Shown piece after piece: positions 55,640 through 63,769 of a DNA stretch of 64,000 nucleotides. Position 1 is the stretch's first letter. Each line of letters begins with the position of its first letter. The stretch is from Stenotrophomonas nematodicola (lineage in GTDB: Bacteria > Pseudomonadota > Gammaproteobacteria > Xanthomonadales > Xanthomonadaceae), in NCBI RefSeq assembly GCF_009467805.1, contig NZ_WIAY01000001.1, positions 1,120,982 to 1,184,981 of the forward strand, read 5' to 3'. A model generated the notes under the pieces. The model was not told the origin of the DNA, made no database searches, and was given only the letters and a program-made list of their open reading frames with translations. The position numbers and the translations under genes are program-made.

Positions 55640-57589
55640 TCAGAAGCTGCGCGGGCCGCGCGGCTTGAAGCCGTCCCGGCGCGGCGGACGGTCGTTGCCG
55701 CCCGGACCACCCGGACCACGGTGACCGCCCGGGCCACCCGGCTTGCCGCCGCGGCCGAACTTCGGCTTGAACGGGGGACGCGGCGACGGGGTCAGGTCTT
55801 CACCCGGCTCCACCTTGCGCATCTGAAGCTGCTGGCCGGACACCCACACCTTCTTCAGGTGGGTGAGCAGGTCGCTCGGCATCTCGGCAGGCAGGTCCAG
55901 CACCGAGAAGTCGTCGTGGATGTCGATGCGGCCGATGAAGCGGCTTTCCAGGCCGGCTTCGTTGGCGATCGCGCCGACGATGTTGCCCGGCTTGACGCCG
56001 TGCACATGGCCCACTTCGATGCGGAAGGTCTCCATGCCCTGCTCCGGCGCACCGCGCGGGGCGATCTCACGGCGCGGGGCGCGCTCGAAGCCACCCTCGT
56101 TGCCGCCGAAGTCGCCTTCGGCACGCGGCGGACGCGGCCCGCGGTCGTCTTCACGGCGCGGGCCACGCTCGAAACGCGGCTCGAAGCGCGCCGGGCGATC
56201 GCCACGATCATTGCGGTCGTTGCGTTCGCGAGGCGCCCGCTCTTCACGCGCACCCCGCACCGGCGGGGTCAGCAGGAACGGCGAATCGCCCTGCAGCAGC
56301 TTGGCCAGCGCAGCGGCGATCTCGATCGCCGGCACGTTGTTCTCGGCCTCGTAGCGCTGCAGCAGCTCGCGGTAGAAGTCGACGCCGCCGCCTTCCAGCG
56401 CCTCGCTGATGCGGCTCATGAACTTGGCCACGCGGGTATCGTTGACCGCGTCCACGCTCGGCAGCTGCATTTCCTCGATCGGCTGGCGCGTGGCGCGCTC
56501 GATCGCCCGCAGCATGCCCTTCTCGCGCGGGGTGGCGAACAGGATCGCGTCGCCGGTGCGGCCGGCACGGCCGGTACGGCCGATGCGGTGCACGTAGCTT
56601 TCGGTGTCGTACGGAATGTCGTAGTTCAGCACGTGGCTGATGCGTTCCACGTCCAGGCCGCGCGCGGCCACGTCGGTGGCGACCAGAATGTCCAGCTTGC
56701 CTTCCTTGAGCTGGCCGATGGTGCGCTCACGCTGGGCCTGCTGCATGTCGCCGTTGATGGCGGCAGCCGCCAAGCCGCGGGCCTGCAGCTTCTCGGCAAG
56801 TTCTTCGGTGGCCGCCTTGGTGCGCGAGAAGATGATCATCGCGTCGAACGGTTCCACTTCCAGGATGCGGGTCAGCGCATCCAGCTTGTGCATGCCGCTC
56901 ACCCACCAGTAGCGCTGGCGGATGTTGGCCGAGGTCGTGGTCTTGGCCGCGATGGTGACTTCGGCGGGGTTCTTCAGGTAGGTCTGCGCGATGCGACGGA
57001 TCTGCGGCGGCATGGTGGCCGAGAACAGGGCGACCTGGCGGGTCTCCGGCAGCTTCTTGAGCACGGCTTCGACGTCGTCGATGAAGCCCATGCGCAGCAT
57101 TTCATCGGCTTCGTCCAGGACCAGCGTCTTCAGCTCGGACAGGTCCAGAGTGCCGCGATCGAGGTGATCGATCACGCGGCCCGGGGTACCCACCACCACG
57201 TGCACGCCACGGCGCAGGGCCGACAGCTGCTGGCCGTAGGGCTGGCCGCCGTAGACCGGCAGCACGCGGAAGCCCGGCATCGCCGAGGAATAGGTCTGGA
57301 AGGCCTCGGCAACCTGGATGGCCAGTTCGCGGGTCGGCGCCAGCACCAGCACCTGCGGCTTGGCCTGGTTGAAGTCGAGGTTGGACAGGACCGGCAGCGC
57401 GAAGGCGGCGGTCTTGCCGGTACCGGTCTGGGCCTGACCCAGCACGTCGCGACCTTCCAGCATGGCCGGAATGGTGGCGGCCTGGATCGGCGACGGCGTT
57501 TCATAGCCGACGGTGGCCACGGCCTTCATCACAGCATCGGACAGGCCGAGGTCTGCGAACAGCAGCGGCGCGGGGGATTCTTGGGACAT
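55640..57589 (-). CDS. deaD: DEAD-box ATP-dependent RNA helicase (DeaD/CsdA type)
   Basis: RNA helicase (649 aa) with the full DEAD core: Q motif near residue 10-38, AQTGTGKT at 53-60, PTRELA, DEAD near 160, SAT, and HRIGRTGRAGRTG. After the helicase comes an Arg/Glu/Asp-rich linker (about 440-510), a DbpA-like RNA-binding domain (about 515-600; RIEVGHVHGVKPGNIVGAI), and an Arg/Gly/Pro tail typical of CsdA. ATG 57589 has GGAG 7 nt upstream. Likely cold- and ribosome-assembly-related (family knowledge). Confidence 0.95.
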   Translation of the reverse strand: MSQESPAPLLFADLGLSDAVMKAVATVGYETPSPIQAATIPAMLEGRDVLGQAQTGTGKTAAFALPVLSNLDFNQAKPQVLVLAPTRELAIQVAEAFQTYSSAMPGFRVLPVYGGQPYGQQLSALRRGVHVVVGTPGRVIDHLDRGTLDLSELKTLVLDEADEMLRMGFIDDVEAVLKKLPETRQVALFSATMPPQIRRIAQTYLKNPAEVTIAAKTTTSANIRQRYWWVSGMHKLDALTRILEVEPFDAMIIFSRTKAATEELAEKLQARGLAAAAINGDMQQAQRERTIGQLKEGKLDILVATDVAARGLDVERISHVLNYDIPYDTESYVHRIGRTGRAGRTGDAILFATPREKGMLRAIERATRQPIEEMQLPSVDAVNDTRVAKFMSRISEALEGGGVDFYRELLQRYEAENNVPAIEIAAALAKLLQGDSPFLLTPPVRGAREERAPRERNDRNDRGDRPARFEPRFERGPRREDDRGPRPPRAEGDFGGNEGGFERAPRREIAPRGAPEQGMETFRIEVGHVHGVKPGNIVGAIANEAGLESRFIGRIDIHDDFSVLDLPAEMPSDLLTHLKKVWVSGQQLQMRKVEPGEDLTPSPRPPFKPKFGRGGKPGGPGGHRGPGGPGGNDRPPRRDGFKPRGPRSF

Positions 57590-57720
57590 GGGAAACTCCG
57601 AAGGCACTGCCATTTTTCGGGCAATGCGATAAAAAAAGGGGATGGTCCGCGCTTTGGGCGCCCTTTCTTATCGCGTGCCCTGGCGCTGCTCGGTCGGAGG
57701 AGAATTCACTCGCTCAGGGC
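57590..57720 (-). promoter_or_regulatory. deaD leader with T-run
   Basis: On the minus strand this leader contains GGGCGCCC, then a stretch ending CCATCCCC and a run of eight T, about 60 bases before the Shine-Dalgarno. It could be an attenuator, as seen with other cold-shock helicase mRNAs that have long leaders. No strong hairpin precedes the T-run. Confidence 0.3.
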
Positions 57721-57857
57721 GCGATGATACCGCATCGTTCCTGAACCACGCGTACAGATTTCCGCCTGAATCCCGCGCAGGCCCCGCGCTGGCGCACAAT
57801 ACGCGCCCTCCCCCGGCCCGGGCCACCGTCCGCGCCCCTTTCCAGGATACCCGCTTC

Positions 57858-58088
57858 ATGCAGACCCTCGAATTCGAACTGGACCGCGACTACGTCGAGC
57901 TCAAGCAGCTGCTCAAGCTGGCCGACCTGGTCACCAGCGGCGGGGAGGCCAAAACCGTCATCGGCGACGGCCAGGTCCTCGTCGATGGGGAAGTTGAACT
58001 GCGCAAGGCCTGCAAGATCCGCGCAGGCCAACAGGTCCGGTTCGGCGACACCACCATCCACATCATCGCCGACAGCGACGCCCCCTGA
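57858..58088 (+). CDS. S4-domain RNA-binding protein (YbcJ-like)
   Basis: Small protein (76 aa) consisting of one S4-like domain: YVELKQLLKLADLVTSGGEAKTVI, then GQVLVDGEVELRKACKIRAGQQVRF. This is the YbcJ/YaaA-type ribosome-associated fold (RNA binding by family). CACAAT at 57797-57802 may be its -10. Divergent from deaD across 268 bp. Confidence 0.85.
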   Translation: MQTLEFELDRDYVELKQLLKLADLVTSGGEAKTVIGDGQVLVDGEVELRKACKIRAGQQVRFGDTTIHIIADSDAP

Positions 58089-58118
58089 GCCACCGCCGCC
58101 CCGCGGCTGCCGCCCCGC

Positions 58119-59312
58119 TCAGGAGGCGCGCGTCAGCTGGGCGGCGATCAGCTGCCGGAAGGGGGCCACGCCCTGGGCCAGGCGCAGGCCGGCACTGCGC
58201 AGCGCGCGGGCCGGCAGGCGGTCGTCGGTGTACAGCGTGGCGATGGCATTGGTGGCCTCGTACAGCGGCCGCGACGCCAGCCGATGGCCCCGCTCATAAC
58301 CGGCCAGGCCCGCCGGCGCGGCGATGTCGCCGCCCCGCTGGGCGGCGGGGGCGATCACCGCAGCCAGCCGGTCCTGGCTGAGCAGGCCGAGGTTGAAGCC
58401 GTGCGCGGTGACCGGGTGCATGCCCACCGCCGCATCGCCGATCAGCGCGCAGCGCGGGCCCACGAAGGATTGTGCGTAGACCCCCACCAGCGGATAGGCG
58501 ATCGGCCGCGCGCACGGCTGCATGCGGCCGAGCCGGTGCTCGAAGAAGCCACTGACGGTACGCCCGAGGGCGTCGTCGTCCTGCGCCATCAGCGCCGCGA
58601 TCTGCCGCGGTGGCAGGGTGATCACCGCCGAGGCCAGGTCGCCGTTCAGCGGCAGCAACGCCATCGTGCGGCCATAGCCGAACCATTCCCAGGCCGTGTG
58701 ATGGTGCGGTTGTTCGATACGCATCCGGCACACCAGCATCGACTTGCCGAAATCACGCATGCGCGCACCGATCCCGAGCAGGCGGCGGGTACTGGAGAAG
58801 CGGCTGTCGGCGGCGACCACCAGCCGCGCCTGCAGGCGGCGGCCATCGGCCAGGGTGACAGAGGTGTGCCGGGGGCCGGTGTCGATGGCGGCCACGCTGG
58901 TCTGGTCGAGCACCTCGACCCCGGGCTGGTCCTGCACCGCCTGCCATGCGGCGCGCCGGATCAGATGATTGGGCACCAGCCAGCCCAGGTCGCGCCCGTG
59001 CCCGTCGCGTGCCGCCGCGAAGGTCAGCGCGAACGGCGAACCGCCGTTGAGCACCTGCGCATCGCGCAGCGGTGAAATCTCGGCCGGGTCCAGCCGCGCC
59101 CATAGACCCAGCCGCTCCAGGATCGCGCGGGACGCATGGGTCAGCGCGATCTCGCGGCCATCGAACGCCGCCTCGGCCAGTGCCGCACGCGGCTGCTGCT
59201 CGATCAGCGTCACCGTCAGGCCGGTCCCGGCCAGCGAGCGGGCCAGGCACAGCCCGACCGGCCCTGCCCCCACCACCACGACATCCACCGGGCGCGCGTG
59301 TTGCTCCACCAT
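58119..59312 (-). CDS. UbiH/UbiM-type FAD-dependent ubiquinone-biosynthesis hydroxylase
   Basis: Class A flavoprotein monooxygenase (397 aa). Dinucleotide-binding GAGPVG is at 15-20, the FDGREIALT segment is near 55, the DG-type segment in the middle, and the second FAD motif CALIGDAAVGMHPVTAHGFNLGL near residue 305. The FDGREIAL segment and overall pattern are most like UbiM, a broad ubiquinone hydroxylase known from Neisseria and some other proteobacteria; UbiH or UbiF-like is possible. ATG 59312 has AGGA seven bases upstream; GTG 59339 would lengthen it by nine residues. Confidence 0.83.
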   Translation of the reverse strand: MVEQHARPVDVVVVGAGPVGLCLARSLAGTGLTVTLIEQQPRAALAEAAFDGREIALTHASRAILERLGLWARLDPAEISPLRDAQVLNGGSPFALTFAAARDGHGRDLGWLVPNHLIRRAAWQAVQDQPGVEVLDQTSVAAIDTGPRHTSVTLADGRRLQARLVVAADSRFSSTRRLLGIGARMRDFGKSMLVCRMRIEQPHHHTAWEWFGYGRTMALLPLNGDLASAVITLPPRQIAALMAQDDDALGRTVSGFFEHRLGRMQPCARPIAYPLVGVYAQSFVGPRCALIGDAAVGMHPVTAHGFNLGLLSQDRLAAVIAPAAQRGGDIAAPAGLAGYERGHRLASRPLYEATNAIATLYTDDRLPARALRSAGLRLAQGVAPFRQLIAAQLTRAS

Positions 59313-59413
59313 GATCCGATCCTGCGGTTGCCAGTCCACGTGGAGCTTAGCGCCGCCGGCAGTGCGCTGGCCTTGATCTGGATCAGCCGCGTGCGGAACG
59401 GTTCACCCCCGCG

Positions 59414-59803
59414 TTACAGCAGCGACCACATCAGCAGCAGGATGCCCACCAGCGAGGCCAGCCACACCAGGCTGCGCACGTACGGCACGCCGGCCGCATA
59501 CAGCGGCAGGTAGACCACCCGCGCCCAGAAGTACAGCTGCGCGGCCAGTGCGGTCAGCCCGTCCTGGCGCTGGGTGAGCGTTACCGCCAGCACGGCCGCC
59601 GCGAAGAACGGAAAGGTCTCCATGAAGTTGGACTGGGCGCGCTGCAGCCGGCCCGTCAACGGGCGTACCGGGGCGCTCTGCCCGTCGCGCGCGGATGCAT
59701 TCCACGCCAGCCCGCGCTCGCGGGTCACTGCCGTGGACGCTGCGAACAGGTGCACGATGCCCAGCAGCATCGACCACACCAGCATCTGGATCTCGATCGT
59801 CAT
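59414..59803 (-). CDS. MAPEG-family membrane protein
   Basis: Four-helix membrane protein (129 aa). RLQRAQSNFMETFPFFAAAVLAVTL near 52-76 contains the Arg-x-x-Asn-x-x-Glu pattern of MAPEG proteins, and YFWARVVYLPLYAAGVPYVRSLVW follows. Some family members are glutathione-dependent, many bacterial ones are uncharacterised. Same strand as the ubiquinone hydroxylase, with 101 bp between them. Confidence 0.85.
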   Translation of the reverse strand: MTIEIQMLVWSMLLGIVHLFAASTAVTRERGLAWNASARDGQSAPVRPLTGRLQRAQSNFMETFPFFAAAVLAVTLTQRQDGLTALAAQLYFWARVVYLPLYAAGVPYVRSLVWLASLVGILLLMWSLL

Positions 59804-59833
59804 GGCGTACTCCGGAAGGTGTCAGGCAGAACG

Positions 59834-60364
59834 TCAGGGGGTGGCGGCACGCACGCTGTAACCGGCGAGCCGCCAGACGCGGTCTTCATCCAGTCGGAAG
59901 GACACCAGTTCGCGTACCGGCTGGGCGCTGTTGGCAAAGCGGGTCGGGAAGCTGACGTTGATGTACAGCCCTTCCGGCACGGTCGCGCCAGCCGCGTACT
60001 TGACCCGGGTCACGGTGGGCTGGCCGCGCGATGCGAGCGTGCCGAGCCGCTTGCGGTCGGCCGCCAGCTGGGCCACGAAGGCCGGTTCGGTGACGGTCTT
60101 CTTCGCCACGGCGGACGCACCACGCCACGCCTCGGCCGCCCGGTTGGCATCGACCAGCTGCGCCACCTTCAACGCCGCCGCGCTCATCTCCGCATCCTGC
60201 TCGCGCACCTGGGCCTGCTGCGCGGGCGTCAGCACCGGGCGCGGCGCGGCGGCGGCATCCGGTGCCGGGCGGGCCGGCGCCGGGGCGGGCGTGGCCGGGG
60301 CAGGCGTCTGCGCCATCGCGGCGACGGGGAACAGGATCGACAACAGCAGCAGCGGAACACGCAT
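59834..60364 (-). CDS. DUF4019-domain periplasmic protein
   Basis: Secreted protein (176 aa): signal peptide MRVPLLLLSILFPVAAMAQ, an Ala/Pro-rich segment (about 20-55), then a DUF4019-like domain (QLVDANRAAEAWRGASAVAKKTVTEPAFV ... VREQD-type helix and GLYINVSFPTRFANSAQPVRELVSF). Function unknown. Start ATG 60364 gives a clean signal peptide; an in-frame start at 60409 does not. Confidence 0.78.
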   Translation of the reverse strand: MRVPLLLLSILFPVAAMAQTPAPATPAPAPARPAPDAAAAPRPVLTPAQQAQVREQDAEMSAAALKVAQLVDANRAAEAWRGASAVAKKTVTEPAFVAQLAADRKRLGTLASRGQPTVTRVKYAAGATVPEGLYINVSFPTRFANSAQPVRELVSFRLDEDRVWRLAGYSVRAATP

Positions 60365-60425
60365 CAGGGCACCGTCGGCAGAAGGAAACTGCCGGCCAGC
60401 ATACGTCAAGGACGTGAGTAGTCCG

Positions 60426-61586
60426 TCAGTTGCGCTGCGCCGCCTCGGGCGGCGGCCGGTGTCCTTCGCTCGCGGTCTGCGCCGGTGCGGCCGGCACCGC
60501 GTCTGCCGACGCCGCGGTGGGCGTGGACGGTGGCAGCAGGCTGGTCACGTCGATTTCCGACAATGGGCTTTCGTCCGGGCAGGTCGCGTCGGGGAAACCG
60601 AATCGCTGTTTGAGCATCTGCCCGCAGGTGTTGATCGCCTCCATCTCGGCGCCCTCGCGCTTGCATTCCTGATCAAAGGCGATCAGGAACGCATCCTTGC
60701 GGCGCACGAAATCATCGCCGCACTTGCGCATCTGCTTGATCCGCTCCAGGTCGTCCTGCACCGCATTGGTGCCGTCCAGGCCGAACTGCCGCAACTCGCC
60801 GGCATCGAGCAGGCGCAGGCTGCGGTTGGGCACGGTCATCATCAGGTCGGCCACGCCCACCGCCACGCCATTGCGCTGCAGGTAGTCCTTCACGTTGTCA
60901 TAGACTTCGTGCAGCTCGCGGTTGAGCTCGGCGCGCGAGGTCGCCTTGGAGCTGATCCGCATCATGCGGTGGATGCCGACCTTGCCCGAGACGAGCCGGT
61001 TGTCACCGGCCGCCAGCACGAACACGCACGCACTGTGGCAGACCGATCCTTCGCGCACCCAGATGGTCCAATTGGATTCGCCGATGCTGTCGCCGGCCAC
61101 AATGGCCGCCTCCACCTGGCCGCCACTGGAATCCAGATCCAGGATGCGCCGCGAAATGTGCTGTGCATCGGCCACGATCGCCACCCGGCCGACCAGCTCG
61201 GCAAACCCGGGATTGATCTTGCCGACGTAGCGCACGCGCAGCAGGCCACGCTCGGCGCACGGTGCCAGCGCCGCCTCCACGCTGGCGCGGTCGAGCGCCT
61301 CCAGCGGCTGCCCGTCGCCCCCTTCGGCGGCGTAATCGGTATCGCAGCTCACGAACGCCTTGCCGTTGTCCAGCGCCGCGTCCGGCCACGCCTGCTGCCC
61401 ACGCCGCGGCGGCGGCGGCGGCGGTAGCGGGGCGTCGGCGGCGTTGATGGACACCATGTGGTCGCCATCGGCCGCCTGCGCACGCACCGCCTTGTCGGCC
61501 GCAGTGACATTGCCCGGATTCTCCAGCTGGCTGCAACCGGCCAATCCCAGGCACAACAACGGCAACCACCACGACTTGGGCAACAT
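60426..61586 (-). CDS. ClpP/crotonase-fold lipoprotein
   Basis: Predicted lipoprotein (386 aa), lipobox CLGLAGCS with Cys18, then a Pro-rich linker (about 55-65). The core (about 105-300) shows a ClpP/SppA-like pattern: RILDLDSSGGQVEAAIVAGDSI, a possible nucleophile Ser185 in VCHSACVFVLAAG, and GIHRM with His206. Several extra cysteines may form disulfides, as expected in the periplasm. Peptidase activity is inference. Three-gene run of exported proteins with the DUF4019 gene downstream. Confidence 0.75.
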   Translation of the reverse strand: MLPKSWWLPLLCLGLAGCSQLENPGNVTAADKAVRAQAADGDHMVSINAADAPLPPPPPPRRGQQAWPDAALDNGKAFVSCDTDYAAEGGDGQPLEALDRASVEAALAPCAERGLLRVRYVGKINPGFAELVGRVAIVADAQHISRRILDLDSSGGQVEAAIVAGDSIGESNWTIWVREGSVCHSACVFVLAAGDNRLVSGKVGIHRMMRISSKATSRAELNRELHEVYDNVKDYLQRNGVAVGVADLMMTVPNRSLRLLDAGELRQFGLDGTNAVQDDLERIKQMRKCGDDFVRRKDAFLIAFDQECKREGAEMEAINTCGQMLKQRFGFPDATCPDESPLSEIDVTSLLPPSTPTAASADAVPAAPAQTASEGHRPPPEAAQRN

Positions 61587-61754
61587 GGACAACCTGGACT
61601 CCACGACAAGGGGCGCACCTGCGGCGCGCAGGCAGACAGTCTAGTGCGCCACGGCAGCGCCGCGACAACCTGCACTGAACCGTCCGGGGCCGCGACCGCA
61701 TTGCCGTCCGAAAACGGCGAGCCGGGTCCATCCCGGGGGCATAGACTGACCGGC

Positions 61755-63221
61755 ATGGACACCGCCCTGCCCCTGGACTACGCCGCCTGCGAAAGCGCCC
61801 GCCTGGCACGCGACGCCCGCTTCGACGGGGTGTTTTTCACCGCCGTGCGCAGCACCGGCATCTATTGCCGCCCGGTCTGCCCGGCACCACCGCCGAAGCC
61901 GCGCAACGTGGACTATTACCCGACCGCCGCTGCGGCCGCCGCCGCCGGTTTCCGGCCCTGCCTGCGCTGCCGCCCGGAACTGGCGCCGGAGGCCCAGGAG
62001 GTCCTCAGCAACGAAACCCTGCAGCGCGCGTTGGCGCTGATCCACGATGGCTACCTGCAGGATGCCCCGGTCGGCGCGCTCGCTGCCCACGTGGGGCTGA
62101 GCGCCCGCCAGCTGCAGCGCCTGTTCGTGGCCCGCCTCGGCGCGGCGCCGGCGCAGATCCACGCCACCCGTCGCCTGCTGCTGGCCAAGCAGTTGTTGAC
62201 CGAAACCGCGCTGCCGGTCACCGACGTGGCGATGGCGTCCGGCTACAACAGCCTGCGCCGCTTCAACGCCGCGTTCGTGGACGGCTGCGGGATGCCTCCG
62301 ACGGCCATCCGCCGCCAGCGCGGTGCGCTCGGCGACGCCCCCCTGACCCTGCGCCTGGGCTACCGGCCGCCACTGGATTTCGCCGCGATGCTCGGCTTCC
62401 TGCGCCGCCGCGCCATTCCCGGTATCGAGCAGATCGACGACCACAGCTACCAGCGCGTGATCGGCCCGGCCGCGCGCCCCAGCGTGATCCGCGTCAGTGC
62501 CGATCCGAAGCGCCCGGAGCTGCTGCTGCAACTGGGCCAGGTCGATCCACGCGCCATCCCCGGCATCGTGCGACGGGTCCGGCGGATCTTCGATCTGGAT
62601 GCGGACCTGCGCATCGTGCACGCCACGCTGGCCCGGGAGCCACTGCTTGCCAGGGGCATCGCCGAGCGCCCCGGCCTGCGCGTGCCCGGCGGCTGGGACG
62701 GCTTCGAGGTGGCCGTGCGCGCCGTGCTCGGCCAGCAGGTCAGCGTGGCCGCGGCGGCCACGCTTGCGCGACGCGTGGTCGACCGCTTCGGCATCACGCT
62801 GCCGGGCATGCCCGAGGGCCTGGACCGTCAGTTCCCCACCCCGCAGGCGCTGGCCGAGGCCCCGCTGGACACCGTGGGCCTGCCGAAAACCCGCGCGGCA
62901 ACGGTCCGCGCGGTGGCCGCCGCAGTCGCCGACGGCCGCTTGGACTTCGCCGCCGGCCAGCGCCTGGACAGCTTCGTGGCGCGCTGCGTCGCGCTGCCCG
63001 GCATCGGCCCGTGGACCGCACACTACATCGCGCTGCGCGCCCTGGCTCTGCCCGACGCATTTCCCGCCGGCGACCTCGTGCTGCAGCAGGTCCTCGGCGG
63101 CGAAACCCGCCTTGCCGAGCGCGCCACCGAGGCCCGTTCGCATGCCTGGCGCCCGTGGCGCGCCTATGCGGTGCTGCACCTGTGGCACCTGTCTCCCCCC
63201 GCTCCCGGAGTACGCCCATGA
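61755..63221 (+). CDS. Ada N-domain / AraC HTH / AlkA DNA glycosylase fusion
   Basis: Three-part DNA-alkylation repair protein (488 aa). The zinc-binding Ada domain has Cys38, Cys42, Cys69 and Cys72 at the same positions as E. coli Ada, where Cys38 takes methyl groups from phosphotriesters. An AraC-type HTH covers about 85-185. The C-terminal part is an AlkA-like 3-methyladenine glycosylase: N-subdomain (about 200-280), helix-hairpin-helix LPGIGPWTA at 414-422 and the catalytic Asp440 in FPAGDLVLQ. No methyltransferase domain: that is encoded separately by the overlapping ogt. TAGACT at 61742-61747 is 7 nt before ATG; leaderless start possible. Confidence 0.92.
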   Translation: MDTALPLDYAACESARLARDARFDGVFFTAVRSTGIYCRPVCPAPPPKPRNVDYYPTAAAAAAAGFRPCLRCRPELAPEAQEVLSNETLQRALALIHDGYLQDAPVGALAAHVGLSARQLQRLFVARLGAAPAQIHATRRLLLAKQLLTETALPVTDVAMASGYNSLRRFNAAFVDGCGMPPTAIRRQRGALGDAPLTLRLGYRPPLDFAAMLGFLRRRAIPGIEQIDDHSYQRVIGPAARPSVIRVSADPKRPELLLQLGQVDPRAIPGIVRRVRRIFDLDADLRIVHATLAREPLLARGIAERPGLRVPGGWDGFEVAVRAVLGQQVSVAAAATLARRVVDRFGITLPGMPEGLDRQFPTPQALAEAPLDTVGLPKTRAATVRAVAAAVADGRLDFAAGQRLDSFVARCVALPGIGPWTAHYIALRALALPDAFPAGDLVLQQVLGGETRLAERATEARSHAWRPWRAYAVLHLWHLSPPAPGVRP

Positions 63222-63709
63222 CACTGCGCTACGACACCTTCGACAGCCCCATCGGCGCCCTCACCGTGGCCGGCGACAGCCGTGGCATCCACCACATCCT
63301 CTTCGAGAACAACCGGTACGACGCCAAGGGCCGCGAGCACTGGCAGCGCGACGCACATGCCGTGCGCGAGGCACGCCTGCAGCTGCTGCAGTATCTGCGC
63401 GGCGAACGCACCGCCTTCGCGCTGCCGCTCGCGCCGCATGGCACGCCGTTCCAGCTGCGCGTGTGGCGGGCGCTGGCAGATATCCCGTTTGGCCGGACCT
63501 GGAGCTACGTCGACCTTGCCCGCCACATCGACCATCCCACCGCCAGCCGGGCGGTCGGGGCCGCCAACGGCCGCAACCCGCTGCCGATCGTGCTGCCCTG
63601 CCATCGGGTGATCGGCAGCAACGGTGCACTGACCGGATTTGGTGGCGGACTGGACACCAAGGCCGCCCTGCTGCAGTTGGAGGCACGGCGCGATTCGCTG
63701 TTCGCCTGA
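63218..63709 (+). CDS. ogt: methylated-DNA-protein-cysteine methyltransferase
   Basis: O6-alkylguanine-DNA alkyltransferase (163 aa). The acceptor Cys128 lies in IVLPCHRVIGSNGALTGFGGGL. The N-terminal domain is short. The ATG at 63218 overlaps the Ada/AlkA stop by 4 bp and has CGGAG seven bases upstream, so the two repair genes are co-transcribed and coupled; the regulator half of the fusion may induce both (inference). Confidence 0.95.
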   Translation: MTLRYDTFDSPIGALTVAGDSRGIHHILFENNRYDAKGREHWQRDAHAVREARLQLLQYLRGERTAFALPLAPHGTPFQLRVWRALADIPFGRTWSYVDLARHIDHPTASRAVGAANGRNPLPIVLPCHRVIGSNGALTGFGGGLDTKAALLQLEARRDSLFA

Positions 63710-63757
63710 GCCGCGCCCCCTGCCATTGGTTGTCTTCGTCGCGTCACCGCTGCCGAT

Positions 63758-63763
63758 TATCAT
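63758..63763 (+). promoter_or_regulatory. -10-like hexamer before the phosphatase-superfamily gene
   Basis: TATCAT ends six bases before ATG 63770 with no Shine-Dalgarno between them. Confidence 0.4.
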
Positions 63764-63769
63764 GGCGTG

